Shown here: positions 8,634 through 16,989 of the stretch, piece after piece | How positions within the stretch are numbered: position 1 is the stretch's first letter | Layout of the letters: the number at the start of each line of letters is the position of its first letter | The notes under the pieces: model-generated | The model's database searches: none | What the model was told of the DNA's origin: nothing | What the model saw: only the letters and a program-made list of their open reading frames with translations | Position numbers and translations under genes: made by a program | Source: Micromonospora purpureochromogenes | GTDB taxonomy: Bacteria > Actinomycetota > Actinomycetes > Mycobacteriales > Micromonosporaceae | Direction: 5' to 3' | Assembly: GCF_900091515.1 (NCBI RefSeq) | Contig: NZ_LT607410.1 | Location: forward strand, 1-64,000 | DNA length: 64,000 nucleotides

Positions 8634-9656
8634 ATGCGGGCGATCTGGAAGGGGGCTGTGTCCTTCGGGCTGGTGTCGATCGGGGTGAAGCTCTACTCGG
8701 CCACCGAGGAGAAGGACATCCGATTCCACCAGGTGCACCGGGCCGACGGCGGCCGGATCCGCTACAAGCGCACCTGCCAGGTCTGCGGCGAGGAGGTCAC
8801 CTACGACGACATCGCCAAGGGCTACGACCTCGGCGGCGGCGAGATGGTGATCCTGACCGACGAGGACTTCGCGGAACTGCCGCTGACCAGCTCGCGCGCG
8901 ATCGACGTGCTGGAGTTCGTCCCCGCCGAGCAGGTCGACCCGATCCTCTACAACAAGGCGTACTTCCTGGAGCCGGAGGGCTCGGCGACCAAGCCGTACG
9001 TGCTGCTGCGGGACGCGCTCGCCGACTCGGAGCGGGTGGCGATCGTCAAGGTGGCGCTGCGCCAGCGCGAGCAGTTGGCCACCCTGCGGGTCCGCGAGGG
9101 CGTGCTGCTGCTCAACACGATGCTCTGGCCCGACGAGGTGCGTACCCCCGACTTCGGCTTCCTGGACGAGGACCTGAAGGTCCGTCCCCCGGAGCTGGCG
9201 ATGGCCAGCTCCCTGATCGACTCGATGGCCGGCACGTTCGAGCCGGACGCCTTCACCGACGACTACCGGGCGGCGTTGCAGGAGGTCATCGACGCCAAGG
9301 TCGAGGGGCGCGAGGTGGTGCAGCCGGAGGAGGTAGAGGCCGCGCCGGCCGCCGCGGTGGACCTGATGGCGGCGCTGAAGGCCTCGGTCGAGCGGGCCCG
9401 GTCCGCCCGGGGCGAGCAGCCAGCCGCTGGCGCGGGTGAGCCGACGCCGATCTCGTCGGCCCGTTCCGCGCAGCAGGCGGCGAAGGCGGCGAAGAAGGCG
9501 GCCCCGGCGAAGAAGGCGGCGGAGAAGAAGGCCGCCGCCAAGAAGGCCGAGCCGGCGAAGAAGGCCGCCGCCAAGAAGACCGCCGAGAAGAAGGCCGCCA
9601 AGGCGCCGGCGAAGAAGGCCGCAGCGAAGAAGGCCGCGCCCCGCAAGACCGCCTGA
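8634..9656 (+). CDS. ku: Ku protein (NHEJ end-binding)
   Basis: A 340-residue bacterial Ku homologue that binds DNA ends as a homodimer and recruits LigD. The N-terminus MRAIWKGAVSFGLVSIGVKL is diagnostic, and the Ku core runs to about residue 225. The last ~60 residues are lysine/alanine repeats (AKKAAPAKKAAEKKAA), a histone-H1-like DNA-binding tail common in actinobacterial Ku. ATG 8634 follows the ribosome site AGAGGAG. It is divergent from the ligase/polymerase pair, forming a complete minimal NHEJ cluster. Confidence 0.96.
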   Translation: MRAIWKGAVSFGLVSIGVKLYSATEEKDIRFHQVHRADGGRIRYKRTCQVCGEEVTYDDIAKGYDLGGGEMVILTDEDFAELPLTSSRAIDVLEFVPAEQVDPILYNKAYFLEPEGSATKPYVLLRDALADSERVAIVKVALRQREQLATLRVREGVLLLNTMLWPDEVRTPDFGFLDEDLKVRPPELAMASSLIDSMAGTFEPDAFTDDYRAALQEVIDAKVEGREVVQPEEVEAAPAAAVDLMAALKASVERARSARGEQPAAGAGEPTPISSARSAQQAAKAAKKAAPAKKAAEKKAAAKKAEPAKKAAAKKTAEKKAAKAPAKKAAAKKAAPRKTA

Positions 9657-9660
9657 ACGC

Positions 9661-9693
9661 CGGGGTCTCCGCCGTCGTACGCCGGAGACCCCG
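9661..9693. terminator. Terminator hairpin after ku
   Basis: CGGGGTCTCCG at 9661-9671 pairs exactly with CGGAGACCCCG at 9683-9693 over an 11-nt loop. It lies between the convergent ku and oxidase genes, so it probably serves both. Confidence 0.75.
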
Positions 9694-9701
9694 CCGGCGG
9701 G

Positions 9702-10094
9702 TCAGCCGCGGCCGAGCTTCTGGGTGGGGGTGATCCGGACGATCACCCGCTCCTCGCCCGGCTGCCGGAACGGGTAGGTGTCCTGCCCGAGGTACTTCTT
9801 GGCCATCCGGTCGATGTGCTCGTCGGCGCCCTCGGTGATCAGCTCGGCGGTGCCCTTCACCCAGAGGGTGCGGAAGTCGTCGGCCTTGTCCACCACCGAG
9901 ACCGCCACCACCGGGTTGCGCTCGATGTTGGTGTACTTCTGCCGCCCCCGGGCGGTGTTGAACACGATGTGCTCGCCGTCGGTGTCCACCCACACCGGGG
10001 TGACGTGCGGGGTGCCGTCGGCTTCGACGGTGGCCACGTGGGCCAGCTGGGGCTCGGAGAGCAGGGCCAGGTCTTCGTCGGTGAGGATCGCCAT
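9702..10094 (-). CDS. PPOX-class flavin/F420-dependent oxidoreductase
   Basis: A 130-residue split-barrel protein of the pyridoxamine-phosphate-oxidase-like superfamily. It shows the typical start MAILTDEDLALLSEPQLAHV, VEADGTPHVTPVWVDTDGEH, and NIERNPVVAVSVVD. In actinobacteria such short members usually bind deazaflavin F420, but cofactor choice cannot be fixed from sequence. The start is ATG 10094; the longer open frame upstream is arginine/proline-rich shadow. It stands alone and converges on ku. Confidence 0.82.
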   Translation of the reverse strand: MAILTDEDLALLSEPQLAHVATVEADGTPHVTPVWVDTDGEHIVFNTARGRQKYTNIERNPVVAVSVVDKADDFRTLWVKGTAELITEGADEHIDRMAKKYLGQDTYPFRQPGEERVIVRITPTQKLGRG

Positions 10095-10276
10095 GGTCAA
10101 GAACCTACCGCCGGAAGCGCTCCGGCACCCGGACGAACCGGGATGACGGGGAGGCGCGGGACGGCGGGTGGGAGAGCGGGCGGGCGACGGGACACCGGCG
10201 GCATCGATCCGGGTACCGTGTGCGCTGGCCGCGGGTCGTCGGGCCGGTCCACCCACACCAGCAGGGAGTCGAGGAC

Positions 10277-10918
10277 GTGAGCGAGCGTACGCAGAACCGG
10301 TCGGCGGGCCAGGGCCCGGAGACGAAGGCGCAGCGGCGGCTGGCCGCCCAGCTCGCGGCGCAGAAGGCCGCCGAGGCGAAGAAGCGCCGGCAGGCCTGGC
10401 TGGGGGCGCTCGCCGGCCTCGCGGTGATCGCGGTGATCGTCGGCGTCTTCGTGGTGACCCGGGGCGGTGACGACGACGCCGCGAAGCCGGCCGCGTCGCC
10501 CGCCGGCTGCCCGGGCGGCTTCCCGACCCTGCCCGACGGCGCCGACCGGGCACTCTGCACCAAGCCGCCGGCCGGCAAGGGCGAGGGCGAGCTCAGCGGC
10601 CTGAAGGCCACCCCGCTGATCCGGGGCACCGGCGCCGCCGCCCAGAGCGGCCAGCAGATCACCGTGAACTACGTCGGGGTGTCGTACCGGACGGGCGAGG
10701 AGTTCGACGCCTCCTGGAAGCGCTCGGAGCCGTTCTCCTTCATGCTCGGCCAGGGCAACGTGATCCCGGGCTGGGACCAGGGCCTGCAGGGGCAGACCGT
10801 GGGCAGCCGGGTGCAGCTCGACATCCCGGCCGACCTCGCGTACGGCGACAAGCCGCAGCGCCCGGGCGCGCCGTCCGGCCCGCTGCGCTTCATCGTCGAC
10901 GTGCTGGCGGTGCAGTAG
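10277..10918 (+). CDS. Membrane-anchored FKBP-type peptidyl-prolyl isomerase
   Basis: The 213-residue product has a basic, Ala/Lys-rich N-terminus, one membrane segment (about 41-59), a linker, and an FKBP domain in the last ~110 residues (ITVNYVGVSYRTGEEFDASW, VIPGWDQGL, IPADLAYG). It therefore presents the isomerase outside the membrane, where it would assist folding of secreted proteins. GTG 10277 is chosen because it follows a purine-rich GGGAGTCGAGGA. The gene is monocistronic. Confidence 0.9.
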   Translation: MSERTQNRSAGQGPETKAQRRLAAQLAAQKAAEAKKRRQAWLGALAGLAVIAVIVGVFVVTRGGDDDAAKPAASPAGCPGGFPTLPDGADRALCTKPPAGKGEGELSGLKATPLIRGTGAAAQSGQQITVNYVGVSYRTGEEFDASWKRSEPFSFMLGQGNVIPGWDQGLQGQTVGSRVQLDIPADLAYGDKPQRPGAPSGPLRFIVDVLAVQ

Positions 10919-11022
10919 CCCACAGAGGTCTTCCCGGCTGTCACCTACGCGCAGTAGGTTCGGGGTCACCGTGGGCGGTCCACACCGCCGCACGGTGACC
11001 CCTCACCATCGTGGAGGTACGC

Positions 11023-11886
11023 GTGCCGGCGCTGGACGACCCCGGGCGGACCGCCCGGCTCATGTGGACGCACTTCGAACCCGTCCACGCGGTCACCTAC
11101 TTCCATCCGCGCGCCCGCGCCGCGTACGAGGCGGTCGGGCTACGCGGCTACTGGCGGGGGTACTTCGCCGGCCGGGCCGCCCCGCTCGGGCCCACCGAGG
11201 CGGCCCCGGTGCTCGCCGCGTTCTTCAACTTCGCCCCGCCGATGGTGAGCCGGGCGCTGCCGGCGGTCTGGCGGCTCGCCACCCCGCAGGAGGCGCTGCG
11301 GGCCCGGCTGACCGGCGCCGTGCAGGCGCTCGCCGAGCTGACCTACGAGCTGCCCGAGTCCCACCTGGTCGAGGCCGCCGACCTGCTGGAGGAGGCGGCC
11401 GCGGCGGTGGAGCCTGCCGGCCGGGTGCTCGGCGCGGCCAACGCCGCCCTGCCGCGCGGTGAATACCCGCTGGCCCGGCTCTGGCAGGCCGCCACCACGC
11501 TGCGCGAGCACCGGGGTGACGGGCACGTCGCCGCCCTGGTCGCCGCCGACCTCGATCCGGTGGAGACGCTGGCCTGGCGGGTCGCGGTGGACATGCCCCT
11601 GCAGAACCTGCTCGGCCGGGGCTGGTCCGAGGAGCAGTGGCAGGCGGCGCGGGGCCGGTTGGCCGAGCGCGGCTGGCTCGGCCCGGACGGCGAGCCGACC
11701 GACGTCGGGCGGGCCCGGTTCCAGGCCGTCGAGGATGCCACCGACCTCGCCGCCGCCCGCCCCTGGCGCACCCTCGGGCCGGACCGCACCGACCGCCTGC
11801 GCGAACTGCTCGAACCGATGGCCCGCGCCTGCCACACGGTGATCCCGGAGAACAGCCCGATCGGCCTGCCCGCCCTGCAGGGCTGA
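11023..11886 (+). CDS. SCO6745-family protein
   Basis: A 287-residue helical protein of the actinobacterial SCO6745 type, recognised from TYFHPRARAAYEAVGLRGYW, an internal duplication of helical segments, and the C-terminal winged-helix-like part (GRLAERGWLGPDGEPTDVGR). Function is not established for the family. GTG 11023 is preferred over GTG 11011 because GGAGG at 11013-11017 sits five bases upstream of it. The HAD phosphatase follows 38 bp downstream and may be cotranscribed. Confidence 0.75.
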   Translation: MPALDDPGRTARLMWTHFEPVHAVTYFHPRARAAYEAVGLRGYWRGYFAGRAAPLGPTEAAPVLAAFFNFAPPMVSRALPAVWRLATPQEALRARLTGAVQALAELTYELPESHLVEAADLLEEAAAAVEPAGRVLGAANAALPRGEYPLARLWQAATTLREHRGDGHVAALVAADLDPVETLAWRVAVDMPLQNLLGRGWSEEQWQAARGRLAERGWLGPDGEPTDVGRARFQAVEDATDLAAARPWRTLGPDRTDRLRELLEPMARACHTVIPENSPIGLPALQG

Positions 11887-11924
11887 CACCCCCGCCCCCG
11901 GCCCCGGTCGGGGAGGATGGGCGG

Positions 11925-12581
11925 GTGACGGTGGATGCGGTGGTGTTCGACCTCGACGGCGTGATCGTGGACTCCGAGCCGGTCTGGGAGGAGGTCCGGC
12001 GGGCGTACGTGGCGGCGCACGGCGGCACCTGGCAGCCGGACACCCAGCGCCGGCTGATGGGGATGAGCACCGGCGAGTGGGCCGACTACCTCAGCGGCGA
12101 GCTGGGCGTCGACCGCGACGCCGGGCAGGTGGCCACCGAGGTGGTCGAGGAGATGACCCGGCGGTACGCGCGGCACGTACCCCTGATCGACGACGCCGAC
12201 CGGGTCGTGCGCGGGGTGGCCGCGCGGTGGTCGCTGGGGCTGGCCAGCTCGTCGCCGACCCGGCTGATCGCCGCGGCGCTGACCGCCATGGACCTGACCG
12301 ACGCCTTCCGGGTGACGCTCTCCACCGAGGAGACCGCGCGGGGCAAGCCCGCGCCGGACGTCTACCTGGCCGTCGCCGACCGGCTCGGCGTCGACCCGAC
12401 CCGCTGCGTCGCGGTGGAGGACTCCTCCAACGGGGTACGCTCCGCGGCCGCCGCCGGCATGCGGGTGGTGGCGATCCCGCACGGGTCGTACCCGCTGGAC
12501 CCGGATGCGGCGGCCCTCGCCGCCGTGGTGCTGTCGTCGGTGCACGAGCTCACTCCGGACCTGGTGGCCGGGCTCGGCTGA
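11925..12581 (+). CDS. HAD hydrolase (beta-phosphoglucomutase/phosphatase-like)
   Basis: A 218-residue HAD subfamily IA enzyme with motif I FDLDGVIVDSEPVW, motif II LASSSP, the lysine in GKPAPDVYL, and motif IV VEDSSNGVRSA. These are characteristic of sugar-phosphate phosphatases and beta-phosphoglucomutases. GTG 11925 follows the ribosome site GGGGAGGA. The substrate is unknown. Confidence 0.87.
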   Translation: MTVDAVVFDLDGVIVDSEPVWEEVRRAYVAAHGGTWQPDTQRRLMGMSTGEWADYLSGELGVDRDAGQVATEVVEEMTRRYARHVPLIDDADRVVRGVAARWSLGLASSSPTRLIAAALTAMDLTDAFRVTLSTEETARGKPAPDVYLAVADRLGVDPTRCVAVEDSSNGVRSAAAAGMRVVAIPHGSYPLDPDAAALAAVVLSSVHELTPDLVAGLG

Positions 12582-12612
12582 CCCGCCTCCGCCCGGCGCA
12601 GGCGGCCGGCCG

Positions 12613-12792
12613 TCAGATCCGGCGGCTGCGGCTGGACCGGGGCAGGAACGGGGTGTCGCGGCGGTCGCCGGCCGGGGCCGGACCCGGTTCGCCGGTCGCC
12701 TCAGCCGGTGCCGCGCACCCGGCGTCGGTCGGACCGGCCCCGCCACCGAGCGTCACGGGTGGCGTCGACGCCACCTCTGGTACGTCCCGCAT
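12613..12792 (-). CDS. Small hypothetical protein
   Basis: A 59-residue frame from ATG 12792. A very strong ribosome site on the minus strand (GGAGGAGGGGTC directly before ATG) supports translation. The product is rich in Pro, Ala and Gly and ends in a basic RSSRSRRI tail. No domain is recognised and no membrane segment is visible. It converges on the HAD gene. Confidence 0.4.
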   Translation of the reverse strand: MRDVPEVASTPPVTLGGGAGPTDAGCAAPAEATGEPGPAPAGDRRDTPFLPRSSRSRRI

Positions 12793-13021
12793 GACCCCTC
12801 CTCCGCCGGCTATCCGGTGATACGGACGGCGGGCCCGGCGGGATCGGTCGGGCGGCACCGGACCCCGCACTCCAGCCCGGCGACGTCACACAGGGTGAGG
12901 TCGACGGTCGCCCCGGTGAGGTGCGGGTGCGCGGGCCGGAGGTGATCGCGACCGGCGACGCCACCCCGACCCGCGCGGGATCGGCGAAGATGGGGGACGC
13001 GACTGTCGGAGGGAGACGGGG
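12793..13021. other. Intergenic region with divergent promoters
   Basis: No gene is supported. The region separates the small minus-strand frame from the quinone-reductase-like gene. It ends with the purine-rich ribosome site GGAGGGAGACGGGG before ATG 13022. Confidence 0.5.
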
Positions 13022-14035
13022 ATGAAGGCGATCGTCTACGAGGAGACCGGCGACCCCTCGGTGCTGAAGCTGGTGGACCGGCCGGTGCCGGAACCCGGGC
13101 GCGGCGAGGTGCTGGTCCGGGTGGCCGTCTCCGGGGTGAACCCGACCGACTGGAAGGGTCGCCGGCAGTGGCCGCTGCCGGCCGGCTGGCAGACCCCCGG
13201 CCAGGACGGCGCCGGGGTCATCGAGGCGGTCGGCGAGGGCGTCGACCAGATCCTGATCGGCAAGCGGGTGTGGCTCTGGGAGGCCGCCTGGCAGCGCCCC
13301 TGGGGCACCGCAGCCGAGTACACCGTGGTCCCGGTGCGCCAGGCGGTAGGCCTCGGTTCCGCCGACTTCGACCTGGGCGCCTGCCTCGGCATCCCGTTCC
13401 TCACCGCGCACCGCTGCCTGACGGCCGGGGAGTACATGCCGACCAAGCTGCACGCCGGTGCGCTCAGCGACCACGTGGTGCTGGTGCAGGGCGGCGCGGG
13501 CGCGGTGGGCAACGCGGCGATCCAGCTCGCGCGCTGGGCGGACGCCTGCGTGATCACCACCGTCAGCAGCCCGGAGAAGGCGCAGCTCGCGGCGGCGGCC
13601 GGCGCGTCCTTCGTGATCAATTACCGGGAACAGGACGTGGTCGAGGAGGTCCGCAAGATCGCCCCCGAGGGGGTGCACACGATCGTCGAGGTCTCCGCCG
13701 CCCGCAACGCCGCCACCGACGTCCAACTGCTCCGCCCCGGCGGCGCGGTCTGCGTGTACGCCGACGACGGGGGCGCCGAGGTCACCCTGCCGATCCGGCC
13801 GCTCATGGTGCCCAACGCCCGCTGGCAGTTCGTGCTGGTCTACACCGAGCCGGCGGCGGCCAAGGCGCGGGCGGTCACCGACGTGGCGGCGGCGGTGGCA
13901 CAGGGCGGCGTACGGGTGGGCGGGGAGGTCGGCCTGCCCCTGCACCACTACCCGCTGGCCGAAACGGCTGCCGCGCACCAGGCGGTGGAGGATTCGGTGG
14001 TCGGCAAGGTGCTGATCACCACCAGCGCGCAGTGA
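13022..14035 (+). CDS. Zinc-free medium-chain dehydrogenase/quinone reductase-like protein
   Basis: A 337-residue MDR-superfamily oxidoreductase. The N-terminal GroES-like domain begins MKAIVYEETGDPSVLKLVDR and contains VSGVNPTDWKGR. The NADPH-binding Rossmann part has VQGGAGAVGNAAIQLA. It lacks the cysteine and histidine cluster of zinc alcohol dehydrogenases, so it belongs with NADPH:quinone reductases. It would reduce quinones or enones in the cytoplasm. A strong ribosome site precedes ATG 13022. Confidence 0.88.
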   Translation: MKAIVYEETGDPSVLKLVDRPVPEPGRGEVLVRVAVSGVNPTDWKGRRQWPLPAGWQTPGQDGAGVIEAVGEGVDQILIGKRVWLWEAAWQRPWGTAAEYTVVPVRQAVGLGSADFDLGACLGIPFLTAHRCLTAGEYMPTKLHAGALSDHVVLVQGGAGAVGNAAIQLARWADACVITTVSSPEKAQLAAAAGASFVINYREQDVVEEVRKIAPEGVHTIVEVSAARNAATDVQLLRPGGAVCVYADDGGAEVTLPIRPLMVPNARWQFVLVYTEPAAAKARAVTDVAAAVAQGGVRVGGEVGLPLHHYPLAETAAAHQAVEDSVVGKVLITTSAQ

Positions 14036-14038
14036 CGG

Positions 14039-14449
14039 TCACTCGGCGCGGGCCTGGGCGACGGAGGCGCGGACCAGCTCGGTCAGCACGTCGAGATCGA
14101 CGTCGGCGAGCTGCTTGACGTAGAGGCAGCCCTTGCCGACGGTGTGCCGGCCCAGCCGGGCCGTCAACTGCTCCTTCTCGGGGAATCCCTCGCCGAGGTA
14201 GAGGGTGGTGGCCGCCTTGCGCGGCGAGAACCCGACCAGGAACCAGTCCAACTCGCGACCGCTGGCGTAGCGCAGGTGCCGCTGCCCGAAGCCGACGATG
14301 GCGTCCCCCCACATGGTCGGCGGCTCGCCGGTGACCTGCCGCATCAGGTCGCGGACGGCGATGGCGTCGCGGCGGCGGGTCTCGTCCGGCACGGCGGCGA
14401 GGAAGTCGTCCACGCTGGCGGCGGTCGGTGCGGTCTTCAGGGTTGCCAT
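14039..14449 (-). CDS. DUF1801 (YdhG-like) protein
   Basis: A 136-residue DUF1801 protein with the typical SVDDFLAAVPDETRRRDAIAV, PTMWGDAIVGFG, and the C-terminal GKGCLYVKQLADVD. The fold is small alpha/beta, and the role is unknown (the family is sometimes linked to iron/DNA chaperoning). The ATG at 14449 begins the conserved part; the upstream extension to 14578 lacks homology. Confidence 0.83.
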   Translation of the reverse strand: MATLKTAPTAASVDDFLAAVPDETRRRDAIAVRDLMRQVTGEPPTMWGDAIVGFGQRHLRYASGRELDWFLVGFSPRKAATTLYLGEGFPEKEQLTARLGRHTVGKGCLYVKQLADVDLDVLTELVRASVAQARAE

Positions 14450-14600
14450 GACGTCTCCGAACTCGACGGCGGGCCGACCCGGGGGCGGCCGGTTCAAGCC
14501 GATCGTACGAGCCGGCACCGACACCGTGAGCTGGGTGGATTTCCCCGTCAGCGGGACAGAGGCGAACATGTTTCGCAAGAATGACTGTGCGGGTCGCCCC

Positions 14601-14647
14601 GCAAAAAAGCGGGCGGCCCCGGCGCGGTGCGAACGCCGGGGCCGCCC
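14601..14647 (-). terminator. Intrinsic terminator of the acyl-CoA ligase gene
   Basis: A perfect 14-bp stem (GGGCGGCCCCGGCG at 14611-14624, complement at 14634-14647) has a 9-nt loop. In the minus direction it is followed by six T residues (AAAAAA at 14603-14608 on the plus strand). This is the most classical rho-independent terminator in the window. Confidence 0.9.
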
Positions 14648-14710
14648 CTGGGGAGGGATGCTTCTTGGAGTACGTCCCTGCCCCTAACGGCGACGAGCCG
14701 CCGGAAAACG

Positions 14711-16360
14711 TTACGGCCCGGTCAGTTCCCGCACCTCGAGCCCGCCGTCGGCGTAGCGGGACCGGACCACCTTCTTGTCGAACTTGCCGACGCTCGTCTT
14801 CGGCACCGCGTCGATGAACGCCCACCGCTCCGGCAGCTGCCAGTGCGCCACCGACTTCGCCAGGAACGCCCGCAGTTCCTCCGCGGTCACCGAGGCGCCC
14901 TCGCGGATCACCACGGTGGCCAGCGGACGCTCGTCCCACCGCTGATCGGGCACCCCCACCACGCAGGCCTCCTGCACGTCGGGGTGAGCCATCAGCGCGT
15001 TCTCCAGCTCCACCGAGGAGATCCACTCCCCACCCGACTTGATCACGTCCTTGGCGCGGTCGGTGAGGGTGATGTAGCCGTCCGGCGAGAGGGTGCCCAC
15101 GTCACCGGTACGCAGCCAGCCGTCGCGGAACTTCTCCTCGTCCGGGTTGTCGTCGCCGACGTACCGTGCGGTCACCCACGGGCCCCGGACCTCCAGCTCG
15201 CCGACGGACGTCCCGTCGGCGGGCAGCGGCTCGCCCAGCGGGCCGACGATCCGCGCGGCCACCCCGGCCGGCACCCGGCCCTGGGTGTAGCGGTAGCGCC
15301 AGGCGTCGTCGCCGGCGGCGCCGGCCGGCGGCCGGGACACCGAGCCCAGCGGGGACATCTCGGTCATCCCCCAGGCGTGGATGACCTCGATGCCGTGCCG
15401 CTCGGCGAACGCGTGCATCAGCGCGGGCGGGCAGGCCGAACCGCCGACGATCACCTCCGTCAGCGAAGACGTGTCCACGTCGTGGTTGTCCAGGTAGGAG
15501 AGCAGGTCGTTCCAGATGGTCGGCACGGCGCCGGCCAGGGTGGGCCGCTCCGCGGCGATCATCTCGGCGATCGGCGCGGCCTGGAGGAACCGGTCCGGCA
15601 TGATCAGCGACGCGCCGGAGAGGAAGGCCGCGTACGGCAGGCCCCACGACATCGCGTGGAACATCGGCACGATGGCCAACTCCCGGTCGACCGGACCGAG
15701 GCCGAAGCCCTCCGGCATGCAGACCTGCAACGAGTGCAGGTAGATCGAGCGGTGCGAGTAGGCCACGCCCTTGGGGTTGCCGGTGGTGCCGGAGGTGTAG
15801 CAGAGGGCGGCGGCGTCCCGCTCGTCCACCTCGGGCCACTGGTAGCTGTCGGGGCGGCCGGCCAGCAGCTCGTCCCAGTGGTGCACGGTGATCCGGTCGC
15901 CGGCCGCCGCGACCAGCGGGGCGGGGTCGCCGCCGCCGACCACCACCACGTGCCGCACGGTGGTCATCTCGCCGAGCACCCGGGCCAGCAGCGGGATCAG
16001 CGTCGAGTCGACCAGCACCACCCGGTCCTCGGCGTGGTTGGCGATGTAGGCGACCTGGTCCGGGAAGAGCCGGATGTTCAGGGTGTGCAGCACCGCGCCC
16101 ATGCTGGGCACGGCGAAGTACGCCACCAGGTGCTCGTTGTTGTTCCACATGAAGGTGGCGACCCGTTCGTCGCCGGTCACCCCGCACTCGTCGCGCAGGG
16201 CGTGGGCCAGCCGGGCGGCGGCGCGGCCCACCTCGGCGTACGACATCCGGCGGGGCTCGCCGCCGGTCCACGTGACGACCTCGGCCGTGCCGTGCACGGT
16301 GGTGCCGTGTTCGAGGATCCGGGAGACCTGGAGGGGGGCGTCCATCATCGTGCTACGCAT
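14711..16360 (-). CDS. Acyl-CoA ligase (long-chain fatty-acid type)
   Basis: A 549-residue ANL-superfamily enzyme that activates a carboxylic acid with ATP and transfers it to CoA. The P-loop-like A3 motif YTSGTTGNPKGVAYSHRS is intact, followed by HAWGMTEMSPLG (A5) and GWLRTGDVGTLSPDGYITLTDR (A7/A8). The C-terminal KTSVGKFDKKVV carries the catalytic lysine. ATG 16360 is chosen; the frame continues 74 codons upstream without homology, over the NUDIX gene's start. Sequence alone does not separate medium- from long-chain preference. Confidence 0.9.
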   Translation of the reverse strand: MRSTMMDAPLQVSRILEHGTTVHGTAEVVTWTGGEPRRMSYAEVGRAAARLAHALRDECGVTGDERVATFMWNNNEHLVAYFAVPSMGAVLHTLNIRLFPDQVAYIANHAEDRVVLVDSTLIPLLARVLGEMTTVRHVVVVGGGDPAPLVAAAGDRITVHHWDELLAGRPDSYQWPEVDERDAAALCYTSGTTGNPKGVAYSHRSIYLHSLQVCMPEGFGLGPVDRELAIVPMFHAMSWGLPYAAFLSGASLIMPDRFLQAAPIAEMIAAERPTLAGAVPTIWNDLLSYLDNHDVDTSSLTEVIVGGSACPPALMHAFAERHGIEVIHAWGMTEMSPLGSVSRPPAGAAGDDAWRYRYTQGRVPAGVAARIVGPLGEPLPADGTSVGELEVRGPWVTARYVGDDNPDEEKFRDGWLRTGDVGTLSPDGYITLTDRAKDVIKSGGEWISSVELENALMAHPDVQEACVVGVPDQRWDERPLATVVIREGASVTAEELRAFLAKSVAHWQLPERWAFIDAVPKTSVGKFDKKVVRSRYADGGLEVRELTGP

Positions 16361-16445
16361 GAGTAACAAGCTAGTGTCGCCGGTCACAGGTTGGGAACCC
16401 CCGGAACGCCGGAGGCGCCGCCGGGAAGCTGCGTAAATTGGCCGG

Positions 16446-16937
16446 GTGAGCATCTCGTGGGCCGATTCGTACGTGGGGCAGCTGCGGGCCCTGGCCGGTG
16501 ACCGGACGCTGATGTTCGTCGGGGCCCGTGCCGTGGTCCGCGACAACGCGGGCCGGGTGCTGCTGATCCAGCGCTCCGACAACGGCCACTGGGCCCTGCC
16601 GGCGGGCGCGATGGAGCTGGGCGAGTCGGTCGCCGACTGCGCCGTCCGCGAGGTCCGCGAGGAGACCGGGCTGCGCGCGCTGCGGGTCGGCGCGTTCGCC
16701 CTCTACACCGGGCCGGACCGCACCCACACCAACATGTACGGCCACACCTACCAGATCTTCACCACCGCGTTCCGGGTCGAGGACTGGGACGGCGACCTGG
16801 CCCGGGTCACCGACGAGACGACCGACGCCGATTTCTTCCCCCGCGACGCGTTCCCCTCGCCGCTCTCGGCCTCGGTCCCGGAGACCCTCGCCGACCTGGA
16901 CGTCTTCGAGCAGACCAACCGCCTGATCCTCAAGTAG
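16446..16937 (+). CDS. NUDIX hydrolase
   Basis: A 163-residue pyrophosphohydrolase. The NUDIX box GAMELGESVADCAVREVREE followed by TGL is complete (G-x5-E-x7-REV-x-EE-TGL). GTG 16446 is the likely start (VSISWADSYVGQLRALAGDR). The last nine residues, EQTNRLILK, are duplicated as EQTDRLILR at 18858-18887, across the inserted secreted-protein gene. The substrate, a nucleoside diphosphate derivative, is not predictable. Confidence 0.92.
   Translation: MSISWADSYVGQLRALAGDRTLMFVGARAVVRDNAGRVLLIQRSDNGHWALPAGAMELGESVADCAVREVREETGLRALRVGAFALYTGPDRTHTNMYGHTYQIFTTAFRVEDWDGDLARVTDETTDADFFPRDAFPSPLSASVPETLADLDVFEQTNRLILK
16908..16937 (+). repeat. 30-bp direct repeat, copy 1 (3' end of NUDIX gene)
   Basis: The last 30 bases of the NUDIX gene match 18858-18887 at 28 of 30 positions. 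Both copies read GAGCAGACC, a variable base, then ACCGCCTGATCCTCA. The copies flank the secreted DUF11-like gene. Confidence 0.9.
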
Positions 16938-16943
16938 CGCGGA

Positions 16944-16970
16944 CCCCGGGCGGCCTGCGATCGCCCGGGG
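16944..16970. terminator. Terminator between the NUDIX and secreted-protein genes
   Basis: CCCCGGGCG at 16944-16952 pairs with CGCCCGGGG at 16962-16970 over a 9-nt loop. It sits seven bases after the NUDIX stop and 20 bases before the stop of the convergent gene, so it is probably bidirectional. Confidence 0.7.
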
Positions 16971-16989
16971 CCCGCGTACGGAGTGTGGT

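Noticed and set aside
9263..9646. Minus-strand frame opposite the Ku tail with hydrophobic repeats
   Set aside because: It is the mirror of the Lys/Ala codon repeats in Ku; it gives an artificial Phe/Ala-rich protein.
14016..15026. Long minus-strand frame across the DUF1801 and acyl-CoA ligase genes
   Set aside because: It is a shifted-frame shadow; the conserved proteins occupy other frames with clear motifs.
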